This document shows positions 53,758-63,721 of a stretch of DNA of 64,000 nucleotides, piece after piece; positions within the stretch are counted from its first letter, which is position 1; every line of letters begins with the position of its first letter. A model generated the notes under the pieces. The model was not told the DNA's origin. It saw nothing but the letters and a program-made list of their open reading frames with translations, and did not search any database. This stretch comes from Zeus faber (Eukaryota; Chordata; Actinopteri; Zeiformes; Zeidae). Position numbers and translations under genes: made by a program. The stretch lies in the NCBI GenBank assembly GCA_960531495.1, contig OY482846.1, forward strand, positions 34,500,811 through 34,564,810, written 5' to 3'.

Positions 53758-54300
53758 TCATCTTTGTTTGGGATCATGTATCAGAACAAAGTCATTTCTA
53801 GATGCCCAGTCTGAAACTGCCTCTCCATCACTATCCACAACTGGATATCCCCAGTCAGGGTGGTGGCTGTTGAAATCCCCCACATAGATGGCAGGGTGGG
53901 GTAGGGTGGGTAGGACCTGCAGACCCCAGTTGGCACTAGGGGGCTTGTACACATTGACCTGTGAGAATTGTGTTGTTGTAAAGTGATTTGCTTCAGCTAT
54001 GTCAGAACGCACATAGGTGGCACGTCCATGTTTGGCATGCGGAGCGTAACACAGGAGGTCGAAGCCATTGATGGTGTAGCGGCCTGCTTCCTCTGTGCCA
54101 ATGTGAGTCTCTTGGAGGCAGATAACGTCAATCGAGTGTTGGGAGGCGAGGACTTCGATGAGGCTTCGCTTGGCTGCAGAAAGGCCTTCGACGTTTAGTT
54201 GTAGTATTCGAAGGGCAGGTCCCACTGCAAGGTGCTCTTGAGGCTGTCTGCTGGCGGCTTTGGGACTGTGACTAGGATTCTTTGACTTGGCTCTCAGGCG
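53758..54300 (-). pseudogene. AP-type endonuclease of the non-LTR element
   Basis: The open segment of 155 codons begins at a GTG (54,225). Landmarks are LRILQLNVEGLSAAK (5-19, Asn of motif I), IDVICLQETHIG (32-43, catalytic Glu in QETH), YVRSDI (71-76), VNVYKPP (90-96) and IYVGDFNSHHPDWG (113-126, Asp and Asn of GDFN). It ends at a stop after DPKQR. The frame is open upstream without an ATG to the element's 5' end. An ATG (MDQRSRRAP, about 54,384) lies in a neighbouring frame, which suggests a frameshift near the true N-terminus. Confidence 0.88.
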
Positions 54301-54419
54301 TCGTCTCTTAGAATTTAGTCTGCTGGGAGGATCATTTGCTTCCCCGGGCGGGGTACTGACGAGGGGCGCGACGTGAACGCTGATCCATTGTCCCCCACTG
54401 TCCCCCCCGCTGCGCTTTA

Positions 54420-55147
54420 ATTGTCTGTTTACGGAAGTGACCTAGGTGCGTGAGGTGAAGGGTTCTTCTTCTTCGCAGTTTCACAACAGTGGCTCCGTGT
54501 GTGTGTGTGTGTGTGTAAGAGCAGTACGATTTAAAGGTTGAATTCTATCAAAACGGTTTCACATTGTGACTTCACATCACATGGAATATGGAGGAATGAT
54601 CTTCACCTGGACGCTCGCATTAAAGGAAACGATCGATTGGCGTTGTTCAGCGTTGTTTAGCGCCTCGGTAAGTGAACTGCATTTTCCCATGTAATCTAAC
54701 GGGAATATTTAACTCCACTGTCTAACATTTTTCTTCTATTTATAAATCAAACTCGGTTTTGAAAATACGTTGAGAGATAAAAATACACAAGGGAACACGA
54801 ATCTGAAAAAATCGAATTTTCCTTCAAGAAAGGTTTTTTTCAACTTATTTGGCTGCTCCTGGCCATTTTAGAAATGCGCGAGATGGCAAGTTTTGCTGTG
54901 GTGGGACACATATGGGAAAATACTACACTCTACAAATCTATATTAAGGTTTAAAATCAGAGACAGAAATTTTTTCAAAGTCGCCAAATAAATGATGTATT
55001 ACTTTACAAATGAGTTTAACTGAGCCGAATGAACAGGACAATAAAAACTGCTGAGACATGTTATGCTGTCATTTCTGGTCGCTCTGCTTCTGTCCTCCCT
55101 TCTGCTCTCTGCGTTGGCGAGCACAAGAGAAGGCGGAGCTCAGGCCG

Positions 55148-55149
<2 letters not shown>
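54420..55149. other. Non-coding stretch, no gene recognised
   Basis: A short (GT)n at about 54,497-54,516. The rest is ordinary sequence. Confidence 0.4.

Positions 55150-55244
<95 letters not shown>
55150..55244. repeat. (CA)n microsatellite, about 47 units
   Basis: Uninterrupted CA run. Confidence 0.98.
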
Positions 55245-55246
<2 letters not shown>

Positions 55247-55538
55247 GAACCAGGTGATAACATGTTCAATTTATTCATTGTTTTGGTTGTGGTTTTGTTT
55301 TATTTATGATTTATTTTGGATATTTTCATGTTTTTTTCATATTACAAGAATGAATAATCTCTGAATAATAATGAACCTCTAAATAATTTCTTACAGTGAG
55401 AATTAAAGTTGATTACTATTTGAAAGGGTGTACTTGCATTATTATGGCCATTATGGTCTTAAAAAGACTATATTATCACAATTATTTCGGGGACAATATA
55501 TCGTCCAACAAAAGTAGTTATCGTGACAGGCTGATCGT
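55245..55538. other. Non-coding stretch with a possible DNA-element end
   Basis: GACAATATATCGTCCAACAA and TTATCGTGACAGGCTGATCG just before repeat B resemble a common fish DNA-element terminus. No gene recognised. Confidence 0.35.
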
Positions 55539-56445
55539 TTTAGCCCTAAAATTTAAATTTTGACCTTCCTTACTAACCAGCGAGTCAGTTGAAAACCTAT
55601 TCCATGTTTGTGTCCTCACACATAGAGTTCGCTTGCAGCTCCAGAGCAATGGGGCTGAAACATGTCTATTTTATTTAAGTCCCAAAAGTTTATAAAGTTG
55701 ATTAAATATATCTGAGGGCTTTCACATGCAGTGTTTAATCTGTTTGAACGGAACCTTGTTGTTGGGAACTTCCACACTGAGTGATTTTCTTCCACAGAGA
55801 CACCGTAAGGCAGGACTCTGTAGACTTCAGGTAGTAGACAGCCACGTTCCAACTTTTAGAAGAAGGTAATGATGCGCAACAAGTGCTTCGGCTCTCATAG
55901 CGATCCCTCCTCATCCTCCTCTAGCCACGCGCCAACAGGGCTCCTATTACCCACAATGCGATCTCTTAAAGCGACAAGCCCCGTCACTACCAGATCTGTC
56001 CTGGAATGGTTTTTAACAGTAACAACTTAAGATGAGGGATTTATAAAAAAAAAGTTTAAATCAAATAAGGTTTTAATTTAAGGTCTGTGAAATAATGTGT
56101 GTACTATAACATAAAGGACACTGGACAGTGTGCCAGTGCTTTATATTATAATAGTCACTTGTGTTACTGTTATTTGAGTTAATTATATTAACTGTTCGAA
56201 CTGATTTTATTTGACTAAAGTTATTATTGAAAATATTTATTTTGTTATCATACATTCAGTTTTATTCAAACACGTTAATGTTCATTTTGTTTGATAAAGC
56301 AATATTTTCCTAAGACCATTTTCTGTCAAAATAAAATCTGAAAACATGAATTAAAAAATATTGGCAGATAAAATCGCTTATCAAACATTTTTGCCCCCTA
56401 AAATCAATATCGGGGCTCAAAGAATCAATATTGGTTAAACCCTAG
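55539..56445. repeat. Dispersed repeat B, copy 2 (about 907 bp)
   Basis: Full-length partner of 42,066-42,959 in the same orientation, with numerous substitutions and small indels, so the pair is not a recent duplication. Ends in AAACCCTAG. Confidence 0.8.
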
Positions 56446-57149
56446 AAGTGGCTAATGCCGTGACGTGTGTCCTCAGAATGTCCTTTTGCTCTGACGTCAG
56501 ACTATTGGTCCTCTTGTTGTTGTTGTTTTTGTTGTTGTTGTTGTTGTTGCTTCCCGGCTCTGGGCAGAACGGACACCGGGTTGTTGTTGATCATTGTCAC
56601 TCACATGCCAAACAAGACGCAGGGGAGCCAATTAGTTGGGATGCCATTTAACATTATACTCCAAATGGATGCAGAGGAGATACTGGGAGGAGGGGGTGGT
56701 TTCGAGCTGAGGGTTCTTCGCTGGTTCGCCAATGGCTTAATTATGTACCGGTGCTTTCCCTAGGCCATGGCATGCAGATATATTACTAATTCATCCACCT
56801 GTTATGAATATATGGAGTTCTGCAGGCATTATGTGTTGTTGGCATGTATTTCTGTTTGCATGGGTGAGAGTCAGGGTTCCACCATCACTCTACTCTACCG
56901 TGGCGGTCTGCCACAGTAAAGGCATGACCCAGCATTGCAAAACTATTACCCAAAACCATTTTTTACTCACGCTACAGTGGTCTCATTTAGGACTCTTAAC
57001 TGTAATGCAATGAAGCCTTTTAGAGTAACGGAAACTAGTGATACATGGTGCCTCCCCTTGCGGCTGCCTGTGCGAGCACCTTGTGTCGATTACGCACATT
57101 TTGTTATTTTTTTGTATTTTTAGAGCTTATAGAGCTTATTGTGCGTAAT
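56446..57149. other. Non-coding stretch with a (TTG)n run
   Basis: TTG units at 56,514-56,549. No gene recognised. Confidence 0.4.
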
Positions 57150-57230
57150 CACCGGGTGTCATGACATTTCACTGCATATATGTATGACCGTATGTATATG
57201 TGACAAATGATCTCTTGAACTTGAACATAG
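57135..57230 (+). mobile_element. L2-type LINE 3' end, third copy
   Basis: TTGTGCGTAATCACCGGGTG, TGACATTTCACTGCATATAT, TGTATATGTGACAAATGATC and TCTTGAACTTGAAC. The stretch from GTAATCACCGGGTGT is shared with the LINE at 40,573-42,035. Confidence 0.7.
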
Positions 57231-57662
57231 TGTTGCAACCTCACAACCCAACTTGTTTCATTTAGGGCACAACATATATAACAGTTGACCCAAAGTCCAG
57301 ATATCGTAAAAAGATTGTTTGTTTAACAAAATAAAACGGGGAGAACATGGTGAACGATTAGTTCATAGCGAAAAAATCTTTTAAATGACTCCGGAGTCGG
57401 GAGTCACCCCGTTCCTTGTCACATGTCCGTTCAGTGTCAAATGGTGGGGGTGTGCATCTGTCCCTTACAGTATAAGACGATCCAATACAAATTTAGATAG
57501 GTGAGACATGGGCTAGGATATGATTGAGGGACGATACATTTTAATTCGGAAGGATTCTGTGCGCGATACGATGCAATCTGATACAGTTCTTAACATTTGT
57601 TTAATGTAGACGTTCTTTAAGTCAATAATATAAAAGTGGCATTGATTACCTTCAAATAAATA
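57231..57662. other. Non-coding stretch, no gene recognised
   Basis: Ordinary sequence up to the TA target of the adjacent MITE. Confidence 0.4.
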
Positions 57663-58030
57663 CAGCGGCTTGCAAAAGTATTCATACCCCTTGAATTTTT
57701 CCACATTTTGTCACCTTACAACCACAAACGCCAATTTATTTTATTGGGATTTTATGTGATAGACCAACACAAAGTGGCGCATATTTATATAATACTGCAT
57801 ATAATATATAATAATACTACGCATAATACTTTTGCACGCTACACTTTTCAGTTTATTTGTAAAAAAAACAAACTGAAACCCATGTGTCATTTTCCTTCCA
57901 CTCCACAATTATGCGCCACTTTGTGTTGGTCTATCACATAAGATCCCAATGAAATACATTTACGTTTGTGGTTGTTACGTGACAAAAAGTGGAAAAGTTC
58001 AAGGGGTATAAATACTTTTGCAAGCCACTG
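57663..58030. mobile_element. Tc1/mariner-type palindromic MITE
   Basis: About 368 bp, flanked by TA on both sides (57,661-57,662 and 58,031-58,032). The left end CAGCGGCTTGCAAAAGTATT and the right end AATACTTTTGCAAGCCACTG are inverted. The TIRs extend about 150 bp on each side (CACATTTTGTCACCTTACAA against TTGTTACGTGACAAAAAGTG; GATAGACCAACACAAAGTGG against CCACTTTGTGTTGGTCTATC). There is no transposase. TIRs of this wording are shared by Tc1-like elements across fishes and amphibians. Confidence 0.9.
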
Positions 58031-58689
58031 TATATTTCATAAAAGACCAGGGATTTTTTTTTTGTTACATTTGGGCACGTGGAAAAAATGGGAGACAAAT
58101 GTATAATTTAAGAATTACTTGTCATTGTGTTTATTACTTTTCCAATAGACAGACAAAAAAGACGTTCTGTATGAACAAACATTTTGTCATTATGAATATA
58201 AACTGAAGTCTTTCTCACACACCCATGCCCAGGTGCCTCACTTTGGCAGTTAATTGGGGGGAGAAATATTAAAAAACATTTTTTATAAAAAGGACAGAGG
58301 TCTTAGCCCTTCAGGACATTGCAATTCATGAACTTTGCATAGCCCGTCTAACACCTAAAACAAAATTAATATTGCATTTTCACTAATGGCACAAATTAGA
58401 GCCAAAGAAACTAGAACAGGAGATTAAATAAAAACACTATTGGATGGAGTTCTGTATGTCTGCATAGATGGGAGAGCAATGAGCATGCTGTCGAGGTAAA
58501 ATAATAATAATAATAAATATAGCTGCAGGCAGCAATGTACGGGGTCCAGGTTAGTTGGTGTGACATGAGTTTTCAGAGAGTATTTTCGTCTTTTTTTAAG
58601 AGGAGAGTGGCTGACCTCTAAAGCAGCTCATTTTCGCCATTGTTTCTTTGCTGCCATTGAATGTCTGCTTCGTTGAGACACCTGGAAGG
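58031..58689. other. Non-coding stretch, no gene recognised
   Basis: (AAT)n at about 58,500-58,518, followed by ATATAGCTGCAGGCAGCAAT, a wording found in dispersed fish repeats. Confidence 0.35.
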
Positions 58690-58960
58690 GAACCCAAAAA
58701 CACAGAAATAATTGAATTATTTAATTAAACGGACACAATAAATACATGTTTGTTACACTGTGTTATTGGTTATGGCTATTGTTAAAACTAAGTACAATTT
58801 AGGTAGATTGTATAAATTGCTATCACTGAAATGTCTGTAAATTCTGAAGGCGATGTTAATGGATTTTTATTATTTAGAACTTAACCTGGTGCATCTTTGC
58901 TGTCCTCAGAGGCGTATAATTAAGGCGTAAATTTCCTTTTATCCTTCTTGTACAATGACA
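58690..58960. repeat. Fragment homologous to the hAT-like element at 24,293-25,268
   Basis: TTATTGGTTATGGCTATTGT, AGGTAGATTGTATAAATTG, GAAATGTCTGTAAATTCTGA and GCTGTCCTCAGAGGCGTATA align in order with 24,635-24,790. Confidence 0.65.
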
Positions 58961-60479
58961 ATAAAGAGATATTCTGTTCTAAATATAATTCAGGAAGACA
59001 ATGTTTTTTTTTTTTTGTTTGTTTTATAACTCACCCTGGTGTCTGTCGGATTAGTAATAAATTAATAAAGTAAAAGGTAATGCTTAATTATCCGCATTCC
59101 AAATGCAAAAGTGATTGCTCATGCCTATGGTTGGGTACCACTGGGTATGAAATGGGTCACGGGGCTAATTATTAAAAGATCATAGTATCGATAAACTCCA
59201 AACTCCAACTCTAACCAGCACTTTTAATGGTATTGGACAAATTAAGAACATGTATTTTCTATTTATTTAGGCTATATGAGCTGTTTCTAACTTGCAATAA
59301 GAGTAAGATATTGGTCTAAGAAGCATTTTCCCTATTATCATAAGATACTCCTCTCCTCTCTCTCCATCACCGGAGAAAAGCTCCAGGGGTGCTCGGCCGG
59401 CTCCGTCTGCCTGGCTCTCACACGCACGAAGAGACCCTGCTCTGATTCCCACTGCACCAAATACCTGGTAACACCCGCAAATATCCGGCATTTATCAGAG
59501 GGAAGGGTTACACCCGGGTTTCAGTCTGCTCCGTGGGGACCACAGCGGGAAACCCCCCCCGACTCCCTGCCGGGCCCCGAGCCGCTCCAGCAACGCCCCA
59601 AGAAGGAACAGAAGGAACAGAAGAACAGAAGGAGTGTCTCAGCTCCCTGCTGCTGAAGGACCGGCAGAAGGGATACTCTGTGCTGCTTCTAGTGTAGTGT
59701 AGTGTTGGGTTGTTCATGAATTATTAGATTCTTTTGAACGGCTCAAAATAGTTTATTTTACAGTTTTATGTTGTTTTTCTGTCTCTACTGTTTTATTCCC
59801 GATCACACTGGAAACATGACACACCCCGTTTCGGGCATGTTAATGATGTCAAACATGACAACAGAGGGGAAAAAAAATACAACGGCTGGCAATTTCTCCT
59901 GGCAATGGGAAAGGCGTCATTCGCCATGAGGCGTGATGTTGGTTTGGGCACGGCGAGTTTAGAGTTCTTTATTGTTAGAACTCAGCGTAGAGTGAGTTAG
60001 CTGCATCCTTCAAATGCAATCCCTCCAATTCAATCTATAGTTAGTACCTTCACTAAAACACTCCTTACTTCCCTTGTGTGTTTGTTGTTTGGAGATGTTT
60101 ATGGCGCCTGCCATAAACTGACATTTAAATTTCCAATTTTTGTTACAGAATTGGTGGCACCCAACTAAACGATAAATATTTATTATAGGTCCTCATCACA
60201 CTACAGTGGTAGCACTTGGGAGTCATTCGGATTTCAGCTAGAACAGTGGGAAGGGCATCTATCCAGGTCTCCATCCATGCCTATTGTGGCCTTTGTAATC
60301 CTTTCTTTCAGAGTACGATTTTATATAAGTTCCACCACACCTGATAATTGCATCTTAAACCACTCGCATGTGCCTGCCTCTGAACACCCGCAACCGTGGC
60401 AACATCTTCAGACATATAGGTGGAATGGCATGTGGTAGTTGGGTAGTCAGTGCAGGAGCATTGCACAATGAGTTCTTTA
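58961..60479. other. Non-coding stretch, no gene recognised
   Basis: Includes GC-richer DNA at about 59,370-59,650 with GGAACAGAAGGAACAGAAG repeats. A TTCTTTTGAACGGCTC and TTTTACAGTTTTATGTTGTT pair (59,730-59,775) is shared with the hAT-like element at 45,019. Minus-strand frames near 60,308-60,490 may continue the retroviral remnant, but no motif is recognisable. Confidence 0.35.
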
Positions 60480-60544
60480 GTGCTGACCAATTCACAAGAA
60501 GCTCCTCATAGCTTTCTTTGTAGTCGGAGGTGGGACCGATTCAA

Positions 60545-61157
60545 TTAGCACAACTCTGTCTTTTGATAGCTGGCGCTGGCCTTTGGACGGTACAAAAAGC
60601 CTGAATATGTGACTTCTGGTTTGCACCATTGTAATTTGGCCATTGAGGCTTTATGTCCACAGGAAGCAAGGTGCTGAAGCAACATGAGCGATGTCTCTTC
60701 ACACAGGTCACGGCTCTCAGCAGAGAGCAGAAGATCGTCCACATACTTTATCAGTGTACATCCAGGGGGTGGTGTGAATGTGCTGAATGTAGTCCATACA
60801 ACAGCGGCAAAGGCTGCAGGGGAATCGATTTAGTGGGATGGACGGAAAAGTATGGACAGCGACACTGTAAAAGACAGAACACAGATCAGCTACAGCGAAG
60901 CAGCTATGTGTTGCTGGTATAGCTGTGAGAATTGAGACAACATCAAGGGCATTAGGGGGCAGAGGAACCACAACATCTTTGACAGCTCGCAAATCTGGCT
61001 TGAATCGCCATCCACTGAGTTCTGGCTTTGGAACCGGATTCAAAGAAGTGTTGTAAGGAGAGGTGGTAGGCACAATCACTCCTTGTTCCAGTAAAGAATT
61101 TATAACTGGTGCAATGCCGACGACAAGGGGTATTGTTTCATGTAGATCAGAGACCAT
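60545..61157 (-). pseudogene. Retroviral reverse transcriptase remnant
   Basis: The frame 60,717-61,157 contains the RT start: a GVIVPTTSPYNT motif, DLRAVKD where D..R.LN is expected, and FAVADLCSVFYSVAVH with the motif A Asp. The LPQGF motif B region is deleted. The catalytic YVDD loop (60,734-60,745) lies in a different frame and is followed by LLLSAESRDLCEE and VTYSGFL (the Y.G..L palm/thumb residues). The frame change plus the motif B deletion make the domain non-functional. Confidence 0.8.
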
Positions 61158-61639
61158 CCTGGTTTCAATGCTGCCTTATAAGGAGTATAGTCAATTTATC
61201 CTGTCCCATTTTTGTGAGCTGCCCATAATTTGGGTGGAACCCTTAAAAAGTGATCCGGAAGTGACAGCTTCTTCCTCACCAGATAACATCACCTGAAGTG
61301 GAGGGCTTATTGGTGATATCACGGGGACGTGCATCGCGTGAGTCACCGTTTGCCAACATGAAAAGACATTGTTCATTTGTAGACAGAAGCATTGTGTCTT
61401 TAAATTTGACAATGCCATGAACATGCACAGCATTTTGATGAGGTGTGGAAGCTTTTCCGACCATTTCATTACTTTTTATTGGGTCGGTTTTATTTGAGTC
61501 TCCATGTGCAGCCGCACTTTGAATTACCTCCATAGCAGTGGATGTAAGGTCAAGGACCCAATGTTTTCGGACCTGGGGGTTGTAATAGAACACCAGATTA
61601 CAATTGGGAGGTGTGGTTATCGTAAAACCATTTTAACCA

Positions 61640-61880
61640 AATGTGAGGGTGTAGTTCAGTTTGAACAGGAGGTCCCGTCCCATGAAATTCAGCCAGGAAT
61701 AATGACAAATGTATGTGTGACCTTAATGTTCGGGTGATCAGGGATTTTTACCACCAATGGGTGTGTTTTGGTACATTTAACGGGGAACCCACCTATTCCT
61801 ACAGAGTTAATAAATGCAGCAGAGAGCAGTCCATCGCTTGTCTCGAAAGGCAAATCTACATCTACATATCACAAATATCA
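61640..61880 (-). pseudogene. Retroviral protease remnant
   Basis: HPLVVKIPDHPNIKVTHTF leads to VIIPG and a stop. The next frame gives GRDLLFKLN (61,654-61,680), equivalent to the conserved LLGRD.L..L end of retroviral proteases. The catalytic DTG at the expected place is not present (ETSDG-like sequence instead). Position directly upstream of RT on the same strand supports the assignment. Confidence 0.6.
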
Positions 61881-61940
61881 ATTCATATTATTTCAATTAA
61901 TCTTAACAGGCAAATTTCACTTGTTCCATTTGCAGATTTT

Positions 61941-62559
61941 TTTTTACTGGGGTTCTATTCAGGGGTAAAGGACTCCGCTCTCTGTACCTGATGACTTTCT
62001 CCCTTGAAGATTTCACTGCCGCTCTCACTTCGAAGGCTACTCCGAACAGCTGGTCCAGTGCTTGCACTTTTTTTCTTTTTGTGAGGAGGGTCATCTGAAA
62101 TACAAAGGAAGTACTGTATATTGCTGGTATTGTTTGCCAAGACCCTTGAGAGCTTTTCTTTCACCTTACTATTGTGTAAAAATCTTAATCTGAGTATAAC
62201 TCACAGTCTATAAAAACACACCTTTTGGCTTACCCTGGGACTAACTAGATCCGGGGACTAACTATGCTGTTGTCTGGATCTCCATGAGCAGGGTCTCTCT
62301 GAGCTAGATCTGTCTGCATTGATTTCCCCGATTGTTTAAAAACGCATAAAATCACAGCTATGACTAACAATCAGACAAATGTTTAACCATTGATAACAAA
62401 CTCAAAAATGAGCTAGTAAACAGTGTGCAGGGTGGTTAAATGCAGTGTATAACGTCAGTAGACACGTAACACAGTGTGCAGTACCGGCAGTCACAGAATA
62501 CAACTAGTGATAGCGATATGCTCAAAAGCAGGCTGTTGGCAACTGTTATAATGAACTGT
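61941..62559. other. Non-coding stretch between ERV and hAT remnants
   Basis: Short minus-strand frames with SDDPPHKKKK-like basic runs may be retroviral gag-pol remnants. None has a diagnostic motif. Confidence 0.3.
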
Positions 62560-63040
62560 AATAATAAGCTGTAACCGTTTCTGAAAGTCATTGTGAAACA
62601 CCTTCATTTCGGCAATGAGTGCCGTGTCTTCATTGGATGCCTCAAAGTGCTTTTGAAGTTTGCTTTAAGGGGGGGTAATCATTGAGATTATAGTGGTCAC
62701 AACTTTGAAAGGTGGCATCACCTTGACTATGTATTCAGCATTGCAGATGTCATTCTCATTAAGAGTGTTCACCTCCTCCCCTTTTCTGAGCTTCCTTGAC
62801 ATGAGTGTGGCATGGGAGCTGTTCCAACGGGTGGACACATCTTGAATGAGCTTGTGGGAAGGCAAGGCCAGTTGCTGCTGTTTCTCCCGTAGGATTTCAG
62901 CTCCTTATGTTGCGACGCAAAAACCCAACAACCAGCCTTTCAAGTGTTCACGTGAAAGGCTTTCTGTGAGGCTGGATTTAATGTCTGAGCAAAGCACCTG
63001 AGGTGAGGTCTATTCATGCCCTGATTACCTTAGACCTTGA
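62560..63040 (-). pseudogene. hAT (ZBED-like) transposase fragment
   Basis: Minus strand. The order is RCFAQTLNPASQKAF (from about 62,990), then, in another frame, LPSHKLIQDVSTRWNSSHAT (about 62,815-62,870), NENDICNAEYIVKVMPPFKV (about 62,705-62,765) and, more weakly, EASNEDTALIAEMKVFHNDF (about 62,590-62,650). This is the central part of hAT transposases: C-[FG]-A-H-x-L-[NH]-L, then the T-R-W-N-S box. A frame change and stop lie between the first two blocks. No C-terminal dimerisation domain was found. The closest family by wording is the ZBED1/ZBED4-like hAT lineage. Confidence 0.75.
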
Positions 63041-63419
63041 CGAGTTGTGGCTGAAAAAAAAAAAGTTTCATATCCGTGTCCTTGTCCTGCGTGTTCTTGC
63101 TTGTGCTAGCTGTACACAGATTCCTCGTCGCCTGCGTCAGGTTCACCAGGTGAGCCAGGTGAGTGGTAAGATTTGCTACCGCTGTACTTACTCGCTGTTC
63201 TACAGACCTTACTAATGGCCAACCTCTAGTCAGATTTTCCTTTAATCTTATAAAATCCAAGATGTGATGGTAAACCATTTCTGCGTTTTTGGACATGTTC
63301 TTTTCTTTTTCAGCTTTTTTCTGCGCGCTGGGGAAGCCAATAAGCCAAGCCAATGTGAAATAGAACCTAGAAGACTCACTGTAGAGTCTTCCCCAGCAGC
63401 CTTAAACTACAGTAGAATG

Positions 63420-63574
63420 AGCAGCAAAGCTTCAGTCAAACGATTCATAACTTTAGAATCGGGCCATCGACCGGTTCATGGTACATTTAGATCGATCCAG
63501 GGATCCACCATGTAGTCGTATTGTTCACGTTAAAACGAGTTTCCGGTTCATATCAGTGAATCGTTAAACCCCTA
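63420..63574 (-). mobile_element. hAT-type terminal region
   Basis: Ends at 63,574 in GAATCGTTAAACCCCTA, preceded by CCGGTTCATATCAGTGAATC. Its inverse, TAGGGGTTTAACGATTCACT, is like the left end at 27,869. It lies about 500 bp 5' of the transposase fragment on the same strand, consistent with one autonomous-derived hAT element. Confidence 0.5.
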
Positions 63575-63681
63575 ATACTCGGCGTGTGAAGGTATGGGAA
63601 CACTAGGTACAATCGGACACAAAAATTTTGCTTTGCGTCAACGTGACTGAATTGGCCTTTAGAAACAATCAAGCACATATG

Positions 63682-63721
63682 CCAAGGGTACACGGAGTGG
63701 TACTGCTCATTGTACCCTTGG
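63682..63721. repeat. Perfect 11-bp inverted repeat
   Basis: CCAAGGGTACA (63,682-63,692) and TGTACCCTTGG (63,711-63,721) with an 18-nt loop. It lies in a region repeating GGTAC/GTACC words up to about 63,805. Confidence 0.9.

Larger units (their letters stand above)
51435..54409 (-). mobile_element. Near-complete EN/RT non-LTR retrotransposon
   Basis: Minus orientation, about 2,975 bp. From its 5' end (right) it has a basic N-terminal stretch, an AP-type endonuclease (53,758-54,225), a linker with stops and frameshifts (about 53,066-53,757), reverse transcriptase (51,968-53,065) and a C-terminal Cys/His region (51,438-51,713). It ends at the stop codon plus AAATAAAG-type sequence. CTGCGCTTTA occurs directly beyond both ends (51,425-51,434 and 54,410-54,419), a candidate 10-bp target-site duplication. 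No RNase H was recognised. The architecture fits the jockey/I group; clade not resolved. Confidence 0.88.
60540..61940 (-). mobile_element. Endogenous retrovirus remnant (class I type pol)
   Basis: Minus orientation. Protease-like sequence lies at about 61,640-61,870 and reverse transcriptase at about 60,545-61,157. Both are broken by stops and frame changes, and no LTR, envelope or integrase is recognisable in the window. The RT wording (SPYNTSLNPV, DLRAVKDVVVPLP, TAIPATHSCFAVADL) is that of gamma/epsilon-like fish retroviruses. It is an old, inactive copy. Confidence 0.75.
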
